Below the pieces are notes generated by a model that did not search any database, was not told where the DNA came from, and worked only from the letters and a program-made list of their open reading frames with translations. Positions 53,515-62,804 of a DNA stretch of 64,000 nt are shown piece after piece. The DNA comes from Agromyces allii. GTDB taxonomy: Bacteria > Actinomycetota > Actinomycetes > Actinomycetales > Microbacteriaceae. Within the stretch, counting starts at the first letter, position 1; the number at the start of each line of letters is the position of its first letter. The DNA lies in NCBI RefSeq assembly GCF_009749385.1, contig NZ_WBIN01000010.1, positions 163,367 to 227,366 on the forward strand, read 5' to 3'. Position numbers and translations under genes: made by a program.

Positions 53515-53742
53515 CAGTTGCCGACATCACAACGACACGAAGGGAAAGGTTTACCTCACCAAGACAACGCCGATCAGGCTCGCTGCGCTCCACCATCCGA
53601 ATGAACTAAGCATTCGTGTCGAGATATTGAAACGATCGCGCCGGTGGCCGAAGATGGCGCGCGAGAAGGTCGCGATCGCCGCGATCGTGCGGGAATCAGA
53701 GTCGGCGTCGGCGTCCGGCCCGGAGTGCCCCGAAAACACGAA

Positions 53743-53769
53743 AGCCCCGGATCTCGAAGATCCAGGGCT
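53743..53769 (-). terminator. Terminator of the tRNA unit
   Basis: On the minus strand AGCCCTGGATCT-TCG-AGATCCGGGGCT (one G-U pair), then TTTCGTGTTTT. Intrinsic terminator after tRNA-Met. Confidence 0.85.
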
Positions 53770-53779
53770 GTTGACTGTG

Positions 53780-53853
53780 TAGCGAGGGCGGGACTCGAAC
53801 CCGCGACACCACGATTATGAGCCGTGTGCTCTAACCACCTGAGCTACCCCGCC
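53780..53853 (-). tRNA. tRNA-Met (CAT)
   Basis: The cloverleaf starts GGCGGGGTAGCTCAG and ends CGCCCTCGCTA; anticodon stem CACGG/TCGTG with loop CTCATAA gives CAT at 53817-53819. Elongator type by its G1-U72-like acceptor and non-initiator arms; a CAT tRNA could also be the Ile2 species modified by TilS, but the sequence looks like elongator Met. CCA is not encoded. Confidence 0.92.
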
Positions 53854-53899
53854 GGGAAGGCTTCACCGGCTCTGCCCGAAGGCCGAACCGAGAGAACCG

Positions 53900-53971
<72 letters not shown>

Positions 53972-54088
53972 GTTCGCCGTAATCGGCAACCTGAAGAGGA
54001 TATCACCTCTTCGGCCAACTTCCGAACCAGGGGCCGGGGCCGACGATACCGGCTTCCGCCATGGCATCGTCGCGCTCCCGGCACACGG

Positions 54089-54520
54089 TCAGAGGCTCGT
54101 GAACCCGCTCGACGCGCTGCCCGCACCGACGCCGACCATCACCAGGATGAAGAGGAGGTACAGCACGAATCCGACGACGAAGAGTCCGCTCAGGATGTAC
54201 CCGAGGAGGAGCCCGGTGAGGGCCGCGGCACCACCCTGTTCGCCTCGTTCGCGAATCTGTCGGCGGGCGATGTGTCCGCAGACGATCGCGGCGATCGAAG
54301 CGAGCAGTCCGAACATCAGGCTGCCGACTCCCAGGCCCAGCGCCACCCACGCAAGCACGTTGTGCGGGGCGGCGGTCGGCGGTGCCCATGCGGGCGCGAC
54401 GCCGTATGGCGTGGCCGGCGGCAACGCGGGCGCACCGTAGGGTGCGGCACCGGTCGGCAGGACACCGCTCGGCGGCGCCGCGGGCGCGACGGGGATGGGC
54501 GTGGGCGTGGGTGCGTCCAT
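54089..54520 (-). CDS. DUF4190-type two-helix membrane protein
   Basis: 143 residues: a Pro/Ala-rich cytoplasmic lead (about 50 residues), then NVLAWVALGLGVGSLMFGLLASIAAIVCGHIARRQIRERGEQGG, the DUF4190 helix-plus-basic-loop pattern, and a second helix region ILSGLFVVGFVLYLLFILVMVG. Function unknown. ATG at 54520. Confidence 0.75.
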   Translation of the reverse strand: MDAPTPTPIPVAPAAPPSGVLPTGAAPYGAPALPPATPYGVAPAWAPPTAAPHNVLAWVALGLGVGSLMFGLLASIAAIVCGHIARRQIRERGEQGGAAALTGLLLGYILSGLFVVGFVLYLLFILVMVGVGAGSASSGFTSL

Positions 54521-54641
54521 GTGAGGGCTCCGGCTCGATGGGGTTGGTGCCAGGTCAGATCGCCATGCTACTGGGCCGCCGTCCGCCGGCGGCGGCGCCC
54601 GCCTGTGAGCAACGCCGATCGGTCGCGACCGGAACGTATCC

Positions 54642-56543
54642 TCACCAGACCGGCGACGCGACCCCGGGCAGCAGCCAGGCCGTGAACGACGGGCCGTCGC
54701 TCTCGAGATGAACGAGACCTTCGGATGCCGCGAGCCGGCCATCGCCGTAGAGGGCCGTCGCGACATCCGCCGCAGTCGCACTGCCGAGCGCCGCCGCGTC
54801 GAACGACGACGTCGCACCCGCACGTGCCGCGAACACGAGCACCGAGGCATCCGTGGATTCGCGGACGAACGCCACGGTGTCGTCGCCGACCGCGAGCCAG
54901 CGGATGCCGCCGGTCGCGAGCACGGGGTGCTCGCGCCGGAGCCGCAGCAGCGCGCGGTACGTCTCGAGCACGGGAGCCACCTCGGGCGAGCCCTCACTCC
55001 CCCACGGCATGGGCGTGCGCGACGCCTCGCCGTCTTCGCCCGTGAGGCCGAACTCGTCGCCCGCCCACACGACCGGGATGCCGGGCAACGTCGCTGCGAG
55101 GCCGAGTGCCACGGGCACCGTGCCGGGGCGCGCGTGCGTCGCGAAGCGCGGGGTGTCGTGGGTGTCGAGCGCGTTCATGGTCGCGGCGCGCGTGCGCCAC
55201 GGGAACTCGGCGGCGAACCGCAGGTGCGTCGCGACGAACTCGCCGCCGGTGAAGGTCGGCACCCGGCCGAGCGCGAAGCCGATGCCGCCGCCGCCCGGGC
55301 TGCCCGGCTCGAGCAGCCAACTCCACAGCGGTCGGGTGAACGGCGTGTACGACATGGCGCCGTGCCATGCGTCGCCCTGGAAGTCGCTCGCGGCGTCGTT
55401 CGTCGACTCGCCGAGCAGGATCGTGTCGGGGTTCACGTCGAGCATCGTGCGGCGGATCGTCTGCCGCACCGCGGCGTTCAGATCGGCCCCGCCGAGTCGG
55501 CCGGTCATGTTCGCGACGTCGATGCGCCAGCCGTCGAGACCGAACGGCGCCTGCAGGTACTTCGCGACGACCGAGTCCGGCCCCTCGATGAAGCGGCGCC
55601 GCAGTTCGGCCGAGCTCCAGTCGAACTTCGGCAGGCTGGGCACGCCGAGCCAGGACTCGTAGCCGCCGCCGTGCTCGGCGTCGCGGAAGAAGTAGAAGGA
55701 GCGCTCGGATGCCGCGGGGTCGGCCTGCGCCGCCCGGAACCACTCGTGCGCGTCGCCCGAGTGGTTCGACGTGAGGTCGCCGATGACGCGGATGCCGCGG
55801 GCGTGCGCCGCCTCGACGAGCCGCACGAGCGCGTCGTCGCCGCCGAGCAGCTCGTCGACGTGGTCGAACGTCGACGCGTCGTACCGGTGGTTCGACCGGG
55901 CCGGGAAGACGGGCGTCAGGTAGAGCAGGTCGACGCCGAGCGACTCGAGGTGGTCGAGCTTCTCGCGCACGCCGTCGAGGTCGCCGCCGTAGAACTGACT
56001 GGACCGATAGGGCGGGTCGAGGCGCTGCGGGTCGCCCCATTCGGCGGGGAACGCCCAGTCGGGCGCCGGGCGCGCGTCAGCCGCCGACGACCGCCCGAAG
56101 CGGTCGGGGAACACCTGGTACAGGATGCTCGACGCGGCCCACGCCGGAGCCGGCTCGTGCGCCACGAGCCGGAAGTCGTCGCGGTCGCGCGTCTCGGTGG
56201 CGCTGAGCCCGAGCTGGTTCAGCCAGTGCTGGCGGCCGTCGGCGCCTACGAGCAGCCACCGGTACCCGTGCACCGGGTTCTCGACCTCGACCTCGGCCTG
56301 CCACCACGCCCAGCCGTCGGTGGTCTCGACGACGGATGCCTCGGCGAACCGCGGCTCGCGGTTCGGGTTCGATCGGGTGCCCACCCACGCGAGCGGGCCG
56401 ATCGGCGAACCGTCGGCGGCCGCCGCGTCGGCCGGCACTCGCAGCCGCACCGACACCGTCTCGCCGAGCGCGGGCGCGGCATTCGAGACGTGCAGCGGCG
56501 ACCCGTCGTGGTGCGGATGCAGCGGGCTCAGCTGAACGGACAT
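54642..56543 (-). CDS. GH13 alpha-amylase family enzyme (neopullulanase/cyclomaltodextrinase-like)
   Basis: 633 residues. An N-terminal beta domain (about 1-130) like that of maltogenic amylases, then the GH13 barrel: YLTPVFPARSNHRYDA, DLTSNHSG, GWRIDVAN with nucleophile Asp342, LLGEST with acid Glu379 and LDTHDTPR with the third Asp. No signal peptide, so it acts on imported maltodextrins or cyclodextrins in the cytoplasm. It is downstream of malG with 80 bases between, likely part of the same operon. Confidence 0.9.
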   Translation of the reverse strand: MSVQLSPLHPHHDGSPLHVSNAAPALGETVSVRLRVPADAAAADGSPIGPLAWVGTRSNPNREPRFAEASVVETTDGWAWWQAEVEVENPVHGYRWLLVGADGRQHWLNQLGLSATETRDRDDFRLVAHEPAPAWAASSILYQVFPDRFGRSSAADARPAPDWAFPAEWGDPQRLDPPYRSSQFYGGDLDGVREKLDHLESLGVDLLYLTPVFPARSNHRYDASTFDHVDELLGGDDALVRLVEAAHARGIRVIGDLTSNHSGDAHEWFRAAQADPAASERSFYFFRDAEHGGGYESWLGVPSLPKFDWSSAELRRRFIEGPDSVVAKYLQAPFGLDGWRIDVANMTGRLGGADLNAAVRQTIRRTMLDVNPDTILLGESTNDAASDFQGDAWHGAMSYTPFTRPLWSWLLEPGSPGGGGIGFALGRVPTFTGGEFVATHLRFAAEFPWRTRAATMNALDTHDTPRFATHARPGTVPVALGLAATLPGIPVVWAGDEFGLTGEDGEASRTPMPWGSEGSPEVAPVLETYRALLRLRREHPVLATGGIRWLAVGDDTVAFVRESTDASVLVFAARAGATSSFDAAALGSATAADVATALYGDGRLAASEGLVHLESDGPSFTAWLLPGVASPVW

Positions 56544-56623
56544 GCGCTCACCCTTCCATCTCCGTGTGACATCGGCATGAACTCGCCCGACGCCGCCGCA
56601 CGACGCCGCCCCGCGGCATCCGC

Positions 56624-57607
56624 CTACTTCACCGCGCCGGCGGTCAGGCCGCCCACGATGTACTTCTGCAGGAAGAGGAACAGCGCCACGACCGGCAGGG
56701 CCGCGATGACGGCGCCAGCCGAGAACGCGCTCCAGTCCGCGTAGCGCGGGTTCGACACGAGCTTCGTCAGGCCGACGGCGAGGGTCTGCTTCTCGGTGTC
56801 GATGAGCAGCACGGATGCCACGACGAACTCGTTGACCGACGCGATGAACGAGAGCAGCGCGACGACCGCCAGGATCGGCGCGACCAGTCGGAGCACGATC
56901 GTGAAGAAGATGCGCGCGTGCCCGGCGCCGTCGATCTTGGCCGCCTCGTCGATCGAGACGGGGATCGTGTTGAAGAAGCCGTACATGAGGTAGGTGTTCA
57001 CGCCGAGCGCGCCGCCGAGGTAGACCATGATCAGTCCGATGTGCGTGTTCAGGCCGATGGCCGGGAACAGGTCGCCGATCGCGCTCATGAGCAGGAAGAT
57101 CGCGACGACGGCGAGCAGCTGCGGGAACATCTGCACGACGACGATGCCGATGAGGCCGAAGCGACGGCCCGTGAACCGCATGCGCGAGAACGAGTACGCC
57201 GCCAGCGCTCCGAGGAACACCGTGAGCAGCGCGGTGATGCCCGCGATCATGAGCGTGTTGCCGAGCCAGGTCGTGAACGGCACCTGCGGGTCGGTGAGGA
57301 TCCGCACGTAGCTGTCGAGCCCGATCTTCGAGAACAGGGCGTTCGATCCCGTGAGCGTGCCGTTCGGGTTCAGCGACGACGAGACGACGAACACGATCGG
57401 GAACAGCGAGAACAGGAGCATGAGCACGCCGACGATGTGCCGCCAGCCGGTCGCGCGGAACCAGCGGCCGAAGTTGAACGGACGCTTCGGCATCTCGCGC
57501 ACCTGACCGGTGCCGAGGCTGGCGTGGGCGCGGGTCGAGTCGTCGAACTCCTCGAGCTCGCCGACGACGAGGCCGGCCTGCGTGCCGGGAACGGGCTTGC
57601 GTGCCAT
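56624..57607 (-). CDS. malG: Maltodextrin-type ABC permease (MalG-like)
   Basis: 327 residues, six helices, with the permease loop SIDEAAKIDGAGHARIFFTIVLRLVAPIL and C-terminal FLFLQKYIVGGLTAGAVK characteristic of MalG-type permeases. ATG overlaps the malF stop by one base. Confidence 0.93.
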   Translation of the reverse strand: MARKPVPGTQAGLVVGELEEFDDSTRAHASLGTGQVREMPKRPFNFGRWFRATGWRHIVGVLMLLFSLFPIVFVVSSSLNPNGTLTGSNALFSKIGLDSYVRILTDPQVPFTTWLGNTLMIAGITALLTVFLGALAAYSFSRMRFTGRRFGLIGIVVVQMFPQLLAVVAIFLLMSAIGDLFPAIGLNTHIGLIMVYLGGALGVNTYLMYGFFNTIPVSIDEAAKIDGAGHARIFFTIVLRLVAPILAVVALLSFIASVNEFVVASVLLIDTEKQTLAVGLTKLVSNPRYADWSAFSAGAVIAALPVVALFLFLQKYIVGGLTAGAVK

Positions 57608-59247
57608 CAGTTCAGCTCCTCGAGGGACTTGGTTCGGCGGAACGCGATGATCGAGATCACGGCCACGATGAGGAAGATCAGGATCGAGTAGGCGCTCGCG
57701 AGGCCGTAGTCGCGCGTCTGCCCGGTGAAGGCGACCTTGTAGACCATCGAGATCAGGATGTCGGTGAACCCGACGGGGATGGGCGCGTTCGAGTCGCGCG
57801 GCCCGCCGTCGGTGAGCATGTAGATCACGTTGAAGTTGTTGAAGTTGAACGCGAACGAGGCGATGAGCAGCGGCGCCACGCTGACGAGCAGCAGCGGCAG
57901 CTTGATGAGGCGGAAGATCGCCCACGGCTTCGCTCCGTCGACGGTCGCGGCCTCCTGCAGCTCTTCGGGGATCGACTGCAGCGCACCCATGCACACGAGG
58001 AACATGTAGGGGAACCCGAGCCAGAGGTTCACGACGAGCACCGACACCTTGGCGAGCCATGGATCGGTGAGCCAGGGGATCGAGGCACCGCCGAACAGCA
58101 CCTGGTTGATGAAGCCGAAGCTCTCGTTCATCATGCCCGCCCACACGAGCGCCGACAGGAACGACGGGATCGCGTACGGGAGGATGATCAGCACGCGATA
58201 GAACTTGCGGCCCCGCATGCGCGCGTCGTTGAAGACGATGGCGAGGAAGAGCCCGAGGAAGAACGTCGACGCGACCGAGATGAGCGCGAACGCGAACGTC
58301 CAGAGCGTCACGTACACGAGCGGCCCGGCGAGGCGCTCGTCGGTCACGGCGCGCACGAAGTTGTCGAAGCCGATGACGATCTGCCAGCCCGGCAGCAGCT
58401 CGGTGCCGTCCTCTGCCGTGAACGCGCCCGTGCCGATGTCGGAGTAGACGGTGCCCGTCTCGAGGTCGGTCATGGTGCCGGCGGTCTCGTCGTACTCGAG
58501 CGTCGAGACGTAGAGGTACGCGCTCGACGCGTCGGGCGTACGGATCGCACCGTCGTTGGGGTCGCTCGAGTAGGGCACCGCGAGTTCGGTGATCTCGTCG
58601 GTGCGGGCGAGCACCTGCGCGAAGTCGAGCGTGGTCCAGCCGTCGGCGGCGACGGCCTTGTCGCCGTCGAACTCGGCGCTGACGGGTTCGAGCGGCTGCT
58701 CGGCCGTGCCCACGAGCGCGTCGCCCTCGGGGTCGGTCACGAGCAGCCCGAGCTCGCCGCCCCGGTCGACCACGGTGACGGGGTAGCTGGGCGAGTCCTC
58801 GACCCGCTCGAGCGACGAGGCCATGAGCGAGGAGACGGCCTGCTCCTTCGAGCCGTTGTGGCCCGTGCCGTAGTTCGTGAATGCGATGTACCCGGTGTAG
58901 ACGAGCACGAACACCTGGAAGATCACGAGGAAGATGACGCCGGGCGTGAGGTACTTCGCGGGCAGCTTGCGCCGCGAGAAGTAGATCCAGTTGACGGCGA
59001 TCGCGACGATCGCGACGATCGCCGCGACGAGCCACTGCTCGGCGCCGACGAGGATGATGATGCCGAAGATCGCGAGCGCGTCGACGATGCCGAGACCCAG
59101 CAGCTTCACGAGCAGCACCTTGACCCCGACGGATGCCGCGTCGGCGATGCCTGCGGCCTGTCGCTGTCGTCGCGTGGGCGGCGTTCCGCCCGTGGCGCCC
59201 GTGTTGGGCTCGCCGGCCGTGGCCGGGTCGTCGATGGTGGTGCTCAT
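57607..59247 (-). CDS. malF: Maltodextrin-type ABC permease (MalF-like)
   Basis: 546 residues, eight helices with the large extracytoplasmic loop (about residues 125-300) that sets MalF apart from smaller sugar permeases, and the EAA loop QEAATVDGAKPWAIFRLIKLPLLL. ATG at 59247. No ATPase gene is present; actinobacterial sugar importers usually share one encoded elsewhere (MsiK). Confidence 0.93.
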   Translation of the reverse strand: MSTTIDDPATAGEPNTGATGGTPPTRRQRQAAGIADAASVGVKVLLVKLLGLGIVDALAIFGIIILVGAEQWLVAAIVAIVAIAVNWIYFSRRKLPAKYLTPGVIFLVIFQVFVLVYTGYIAFTNYGTGHNGSKEQAVSSLMASSLERVEDSPSYPVTVVDRGGELGLLVTDPEGDALVGTAEQPLEPVSAEFDGDKAVAADGWTTLDFAQVLARTDEITELAVPYSSDPNDGAIRTPDASSAYLYVSTLEYDETAGTMTDLETGTVYSDIGTGAFTAEDGTELLPGWQIVIGFDNFVRAVTDERLAGPLVYVTLWTFAFALISVASTFFLGLFLAIVFNDARMRGRKFYRVLIILPYAIPSFLSALVWAGMMNESFGFINQVLFGGASIPWLTDPWLAKVSVLVVNLWLGFPYMFLVCMGALQSIPEELQEAATVDGAKPWAIFRLIKLPLLLVSVAPLLIASFAFNFNNFNVIYMLTDGGPRDSNAPIPVGFTDILISMVYKVAFTGQTRDYGLASAYSILIFLIVAVISIIAFRRTKSLEELN

Positions 59248-59362
59248 GCTGCCTGGTCTTCCTGTCGAGTCGGAGGGGGATGCGCCCCAGGGGCGGAGCC
59301 CGTCGCCGGCCGCGCGATGCGCGGACCTGCACGACGGGCCCCGCCCCGGGGCATCCGCTCTC

Positions 59363-60595
59363 TTAGCCGGCGATCGCCGCCTGCACGTCGGCGGTGAGCT
59401 TCTGCCACGTGGTCACCGGGTCGGCACCGTTGATGATGTCGGCCTCGGCGATGCCCCAGTACTGCCAGACCTGGCCCATGGCCGGGATCGCGGGCATCGG
59501 AACGGCGTCGGCACCTGCGGCGGCGAAGCCGGCGAGGATCGGGTCGCTCGAGGCGGTCTCGGCGGCTGCGGCGTTCGCGGGCAGGATGTTGCCGGCCTTG
59601 AACAGCTCGAGCTGGGTGTCCTCACTGCCGAGGTAGTTGACGAGGAAGTCGTTCGCGGCGACCTTGTTCTTCGACTCGGCCGAGATGAAGAAGCCCTTGA
59701 CGCCGGCGAAGGGCTGCGCCGGGTCGGCGGTCGGGCTCGGGGTCGGGTCGACCGCGACGTTGATGCCGGCGTCGACGGCTGCGCCGACGTTCCACGGGCC
59801 GGTCAGCCAGAAGGCCGCGGTGCCGTCGAGGAAGGCCTGCTTGGCGATGTCACCGTCGATGTCGGTGTTGAAGACGCCGGTGCCGTTCTTGCCCTGCGAG
59901 CCGAGCCAGGTGGCGAACGCCTCGCCGCCGGCGCTGCCGAGCTGCAGGTCGTCGGCGTTGTAGCCGTTCTCGTCGCTGCCGAACACCGGGGCGCCGAACG
60001 CCGTCTGGAACGGGTACAGGTGGTAGGGGTTGCCCTCTGCGCCCTGCTCGACGACGAACGGCTGGGCGAGGCCGGCGGCCTTGCCCTTCGCGATCATGTC
60101 GTCGAAGCTCGTGGCGGCCTCGGGGATGAGGTCGGCGTTGCGCAGCACGGCGATGTTCTCGACCGCGTACGGGAGCATGTAGACGGTGCCGTCGTAGGTC
60201 GACGCGTCGATCGCGACGGGGAGGTAGTCGGCGGCGGAGTCGCCGAGCTCGAGCGGCGCCACGACGCCGTTGGTCGACAGCTCGCCGAGCCAGTCGTGCG
60301 CACCCATGGTGATGTCGGGGCCCTTGCCGGTCGGCACCTGCTGGATGAAGTCGTCCTTGATGTCGGCGTTGTCCTTGCCGACGAGGTCGACCTTGACGCC
60401 GGTCTTCTCGGTGTAGGACTCGGCCGCGCCCTTCAGCGCGTCGACGCGCTCGGCGTCGACCCAGACGGTCAGCGTGCCGCTGGCCGAGGCTTCGCTCTCG
60501 GAGCCGCTGTCGGCGCCGGCGCAGCTCGCGAGGCCGAGCGTCGCGACGACCGCGACAGCGCCTGCGGCGAGGAGGCTCTTCGTGTTCACCCTCAT
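59363..60595 (-). CDS. malE: Maltose/maltodextrin-binding lipoprotein (MalE-like)
   Basis: 410 residues. Lipobox LGLASC with Cys near residue 25; family 1 solute-binding features GTLTVWVDAERVDALKGAAESYTEKTGVKV and ALLGPWNVGAAVD-like TGPWNVGAAVDAG. First gene of malE-malF-malG-GH13, with a LacI-type operator over its promoter. Confidence 0.9.
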   Translation of the reverse strand: MRVNTKSLLAAGAVAVVATLGLASCAGADSGSESEASASGTLTVWVDAERVDALKGAAESYTEKTGVKVDLVGKDNADIKDDFIQQVPTGKGPDITMGAHDWLGELSTNGVVAPLELGDSAADYLPVAIDASTYDGTVYMLPYAVENIAVLRNADLIPEAATSFDDMIAKGKAAGLAQPFVVEQGAEGNPYHLYPFQTAFGAPVFGSDENGYNADDLQLGSAGGEAFATWLGSQGKNGTGVFNTDIDGDIAKQAFLDGTAAFWLTGPWNVGAAVDAGINVAVDPTPSPTADPAQPFAGVKGFFISAESKNKVAANDFLVNYLGSEDTQLELFKAGNILPANAAAAETASSDPILAGFAAAGADAVPMPAIPAMGQVWQYWGIAEADIINGADPVTTWQKLTADVQAAIAG

Positions 60596-60727
60596 TGGTG
60601 TGCCCTTCTCAGTGTGCGTTGAGACCGGCTCCTTCGCCGGGCGACGACGCGAGTAACCCCCGAATGAGGGACAGCACGTGCACCGAGACCGAAAGGCCGT
60701 TCTTCCGTGTGGAATGCCCGCAAGAAA

Positions 60728-60741
60728 TGCAAGCGATTACA
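60728..60741 (-). promoter_or_regulatory. LacI-family operator, malE side
   Basis: TGCAAGCGATTACA fits TGnAAnCGnTTnCA exactly. A minus-strand promoter (TTGACT at 60763-60758 and TAATCG at 60739-60734, 18-base spacer) has its -10 inside the operator, which implies repression. Confidence 0.75.
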
Positions 60742-60825
60742 GGTATACCTTTCATCAAGTCAATCGCCAAACCGGGAACCGTCTATCGATACGGGTTTGT
60801 GACCATTCGAGTTTCCGGCTCGTTA

Positions 60826-60839
60826 TGCAAGCGTTTCCA
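60826..60839 (+). promoter_or_regulatory. LacI-family operator, glucosidase side
   Basis: TGCAAGCGTTTCCA fits TGnAAnCGnTTnCA exactly and lies 31 bases before the glucosidase ATG. Its centre is 98 bases from the malE-side operator, so looping between them is possible. Confidence 0.78.
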
Positions 60840-60869
60840 TTGGGTTGACGGATGTCGTACAGTGTCGCC

Positions 60870-62582
60870 ATGACTTCCGAGTGGTGGCGTACCGCCACGA
60901 TCTACCAGATCTATCCACGCTCCTTCGCCGACGCGAACGGCGACGGCATGGGCGACCTCGCCGGCATCACCGCGCACCTCGCCGACCTCCAGGAGCTCGG
61001 CATCGACGCCATCTGGCTGTCGCCGTTCTATACGTCGCCGCAGAAGGACGCCGGCTACGACGTCGCCGACTACTGCGACGTCGACCCGCTGTTCGGCACG
61101 CTCGCCGACTTCGACGTGATGCTCGCCGAGGCGCACGCCCGCGGCATCCGCGTCATCGTCGACCTCGTGCCCAACCACTCGTCGAGCGCGCACGCCTGGT
61201 TCCAGGCCGCCCTCGCCGCCGAGCCGGGCAGCCCCGAGCGCGCCCGCTACCTCTTCCGCGACGGTCGTGGTGCGAACGGCGACGAGGCCCCGAACAACTG
61301 GGAGTCCGTCTTCGGCGGCCCCGCATGGACGCGCATCACCGAGGCCGACGGCACGCCCGGCCAGTGGTACCTGCACATCTTCGACAGCTCGCAGCCCGAC
61401 TTCGACTGGACCAACCCCGAGGTGCACGAGGAGTTCCGGCGCATCCTGCGGTTCTGGCTCGACCGCGGCGTCGACGGGTTCCGCGTCGACGTGGCGCACG
61501 GCATGGCCAAGGCCGAGGGCCTGCCCGACTACACGCCGCCCGCCGAGGGCGGCAGCATGGGCGGTGCAGCCGGCCTCGACGGAGCCGACGGTGCTGGAGC
61601 GCCCGGGGTCGCCCTCGAGCCCGAGATCAGCGACGAGGAGCCCGCCGGCGCACCCTATTGGGGCCAAGACGGCGTGCACGACATCTTCCGCGACTGGCGA
61701 CTGCTGCTCGACGAGTACCCCGGCGACCGCATCCTCGCGGCCGAGGCGTGGGTCGACCCGCTGCCGCGCCTGGCGAACTGGGTGCGCCCCGACGAGATGC
61801 ACCAGTCGTTCAACTTCGCCTACCTCGAGACCCCCTGGGAGGCCGCGGCGCTCCGCTCGGTCGTCGACGCCTCGCTCGCCGCGTTCGGCGCCGTGGGCGC
61901 GCCCTCGACCTGGGTGCTCTCGAACCACGACGTCGTGCGCCACGCCACGCGCCTGTCGGTGACCGAGCCGAACCCGCAGGGCCACGGACTGGGTCCGCGC
62001 TCGAAGGGCCTGCCCGAGTACGCCACCGGCGTGCGCCGGGCCCGCGCGGCCACCGCGTTCATGCTCGCGCTGCCCGGCTCGTCGTACCTCTACCAGGGTG
62101 AAGAACTCGGCCTGCCCGAGGTCATCGACCTGCCCGACGAGGCCCGCGAAGACCCGACCTGGTTCCGCACGAACGGCGAACGCTACGGACGCGACGGATG
62201 CCGCGTGCCGCTGCCCTGGAACGCGGATGCCGCGAACTACGGCTTCGGCGCCACCGGCACGCCGTGGCTGCCGCAGCCCGAACAGTGGCGCACGCTCGCG
62301 CGCGACGCGCAGCGCGGCGACGCGGAATCCACGCTCGAGCTCTACCGGGCCGCCCTGCGCCTGCGGCGCGAGCACGCGCTCGGCGCCGGCACGCTCGAGT
62401 GGGTCCCGCTCGAGGGCGTCGCCGACCCCGCGGTGCTCGCCTTCCGAAACGGCGACATGCTCGTCGTGGCGAACACGGGCTCGACGCCCGTCGCGCTGCC
62501 CGAGGGCGACGTGCTGCTCGCGAGCGGCGCGCTCGACGGCGGCACGCTGCCCGGCGACACGACCGTCTGGATCGCCGCCTAG
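60870..62582 (+). CDS. GH13 alpha-glucosidase (oligo-1,6-glucosidase-like)
   Basis: 570 residues. WWRTATIYQIYPRSFADANGDGMGDL at the start, DLVPNHSS, GFRVDVAHGMAK with nucleophile Asp207, ILAAEAW with acid Glu292 and LSNHDVVRHATR. No signal peptide: cleaves glucose units from imported maltodextrins inside the cell. ATG at 60870 was preferred over the ATG at 60852 because the QIYPRSF-type enzymes begin close to their first beta strand. Divergent from malE across two LacI-type operators. Confidence 0.92.
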   Translation: MTSEWWRTATIYQIYPRSFADANGDGMGDLAGITAHLADLQELGIDAIWLSPFYTSPQKDAGYDVADYCDVDPLFGTLADFDVMLAEAHARGIRVIVDLVPNHSSSAHAWFQAALAAEPGSPERARYLFRDGRGANGDEAPNNWESVFGGPAWTRITEADGTPGQWYLHIFDSSQPDFDWTNPEVHEEFRRILRFWLDRGVDGFRVDVAHGMAKAEGLPDYTPPAEGGSMGGAAGLDGADGAGAPGVALEPEISDEEPAGAPYWGQDGVHDIFRDWRLLLDEYPGDRILAAEAWVDPLPRLANWVRPDEMHQSFNFAYLETPWEAAALRSVVDASLAAFGAVGAPSTWVLSNHDVVRHATRLSVTEPNPQGHGLGPRSKGLPEYATGVRRARAATAFMLALPGSSYLYQGEELGLPEVIDLPDEAREDPTWFRTNGERYGRDGCRVPLPWNADAANYGFGATGTPWLPQPEQWRTLARDAQRGDAESTLELYRAALRLRREHALGAGTLEWVPLEGVADPAVLAFRNGDMLVVANTGSTPVALPEGDVLLASGALDGGTLPGDTTVWIAA

Positions 62583-62616
62583 CCGTTCCCGGCGCGGCCT
62601 CCGCGCTCGCGCTCCC

Positions 62617-62648
62617 GAACGGGCGTCCGCACCAGCGGGCGCCCGTTC
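62617..62648 (+). terminator. Terminator of the glucosidase gene
   Basis: GAACGGGCG and CGCCCGTTC form 9-base arms around 14 bases, 35 bases after the stop. No T-run follows. Confidence 0.6.
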
Positions 62649-62679
62649 TGCGTGCGTCTGCCGGCTCAACCGGCGCCCC

Positions 62680-62712
62680 GCGACATCCGCCCGCCTGCGA
62701 CATCCGCCCGCC
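62680..62712 (+). repeat. Two 16-base direct repeats
   Basis: GCGACATCCGCCCGCC at 62680-62695 and 62697-62712, in the convergent gap. Local duplication carrying the CATCCG word that recurs through the window. The rest of the gap holds no supported gene. Confidence 0.5.
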
Positions 62713-62804
62713 CTCTGCGTCACGGGTCTTCGGCGCATTCGTCGCCCGATGAACCGGCCCGGATGCGGCGGAAGCCCGTGGCGGAAGCCCGCGAGGGCGG
62801 CGCG

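Noticed and set aside
53462..53782. A 106-codon open frame between the ABC operon and the tRNAs
   Set aside because: It overlaps promoter E and the tRNA terminator, has no ribosome site and its composition does not look coded.
60845..60869. TTGACG as a -35 for the glucosidase gene
   Set aside because: Only 20 bases lie between it and the ATG, too few for a -10 and start site.
62680..62712. Short CRISPR-like repeats
   Set aside because: Only two 16-base copies with a 1-base gap; no spacers and no cas genes.
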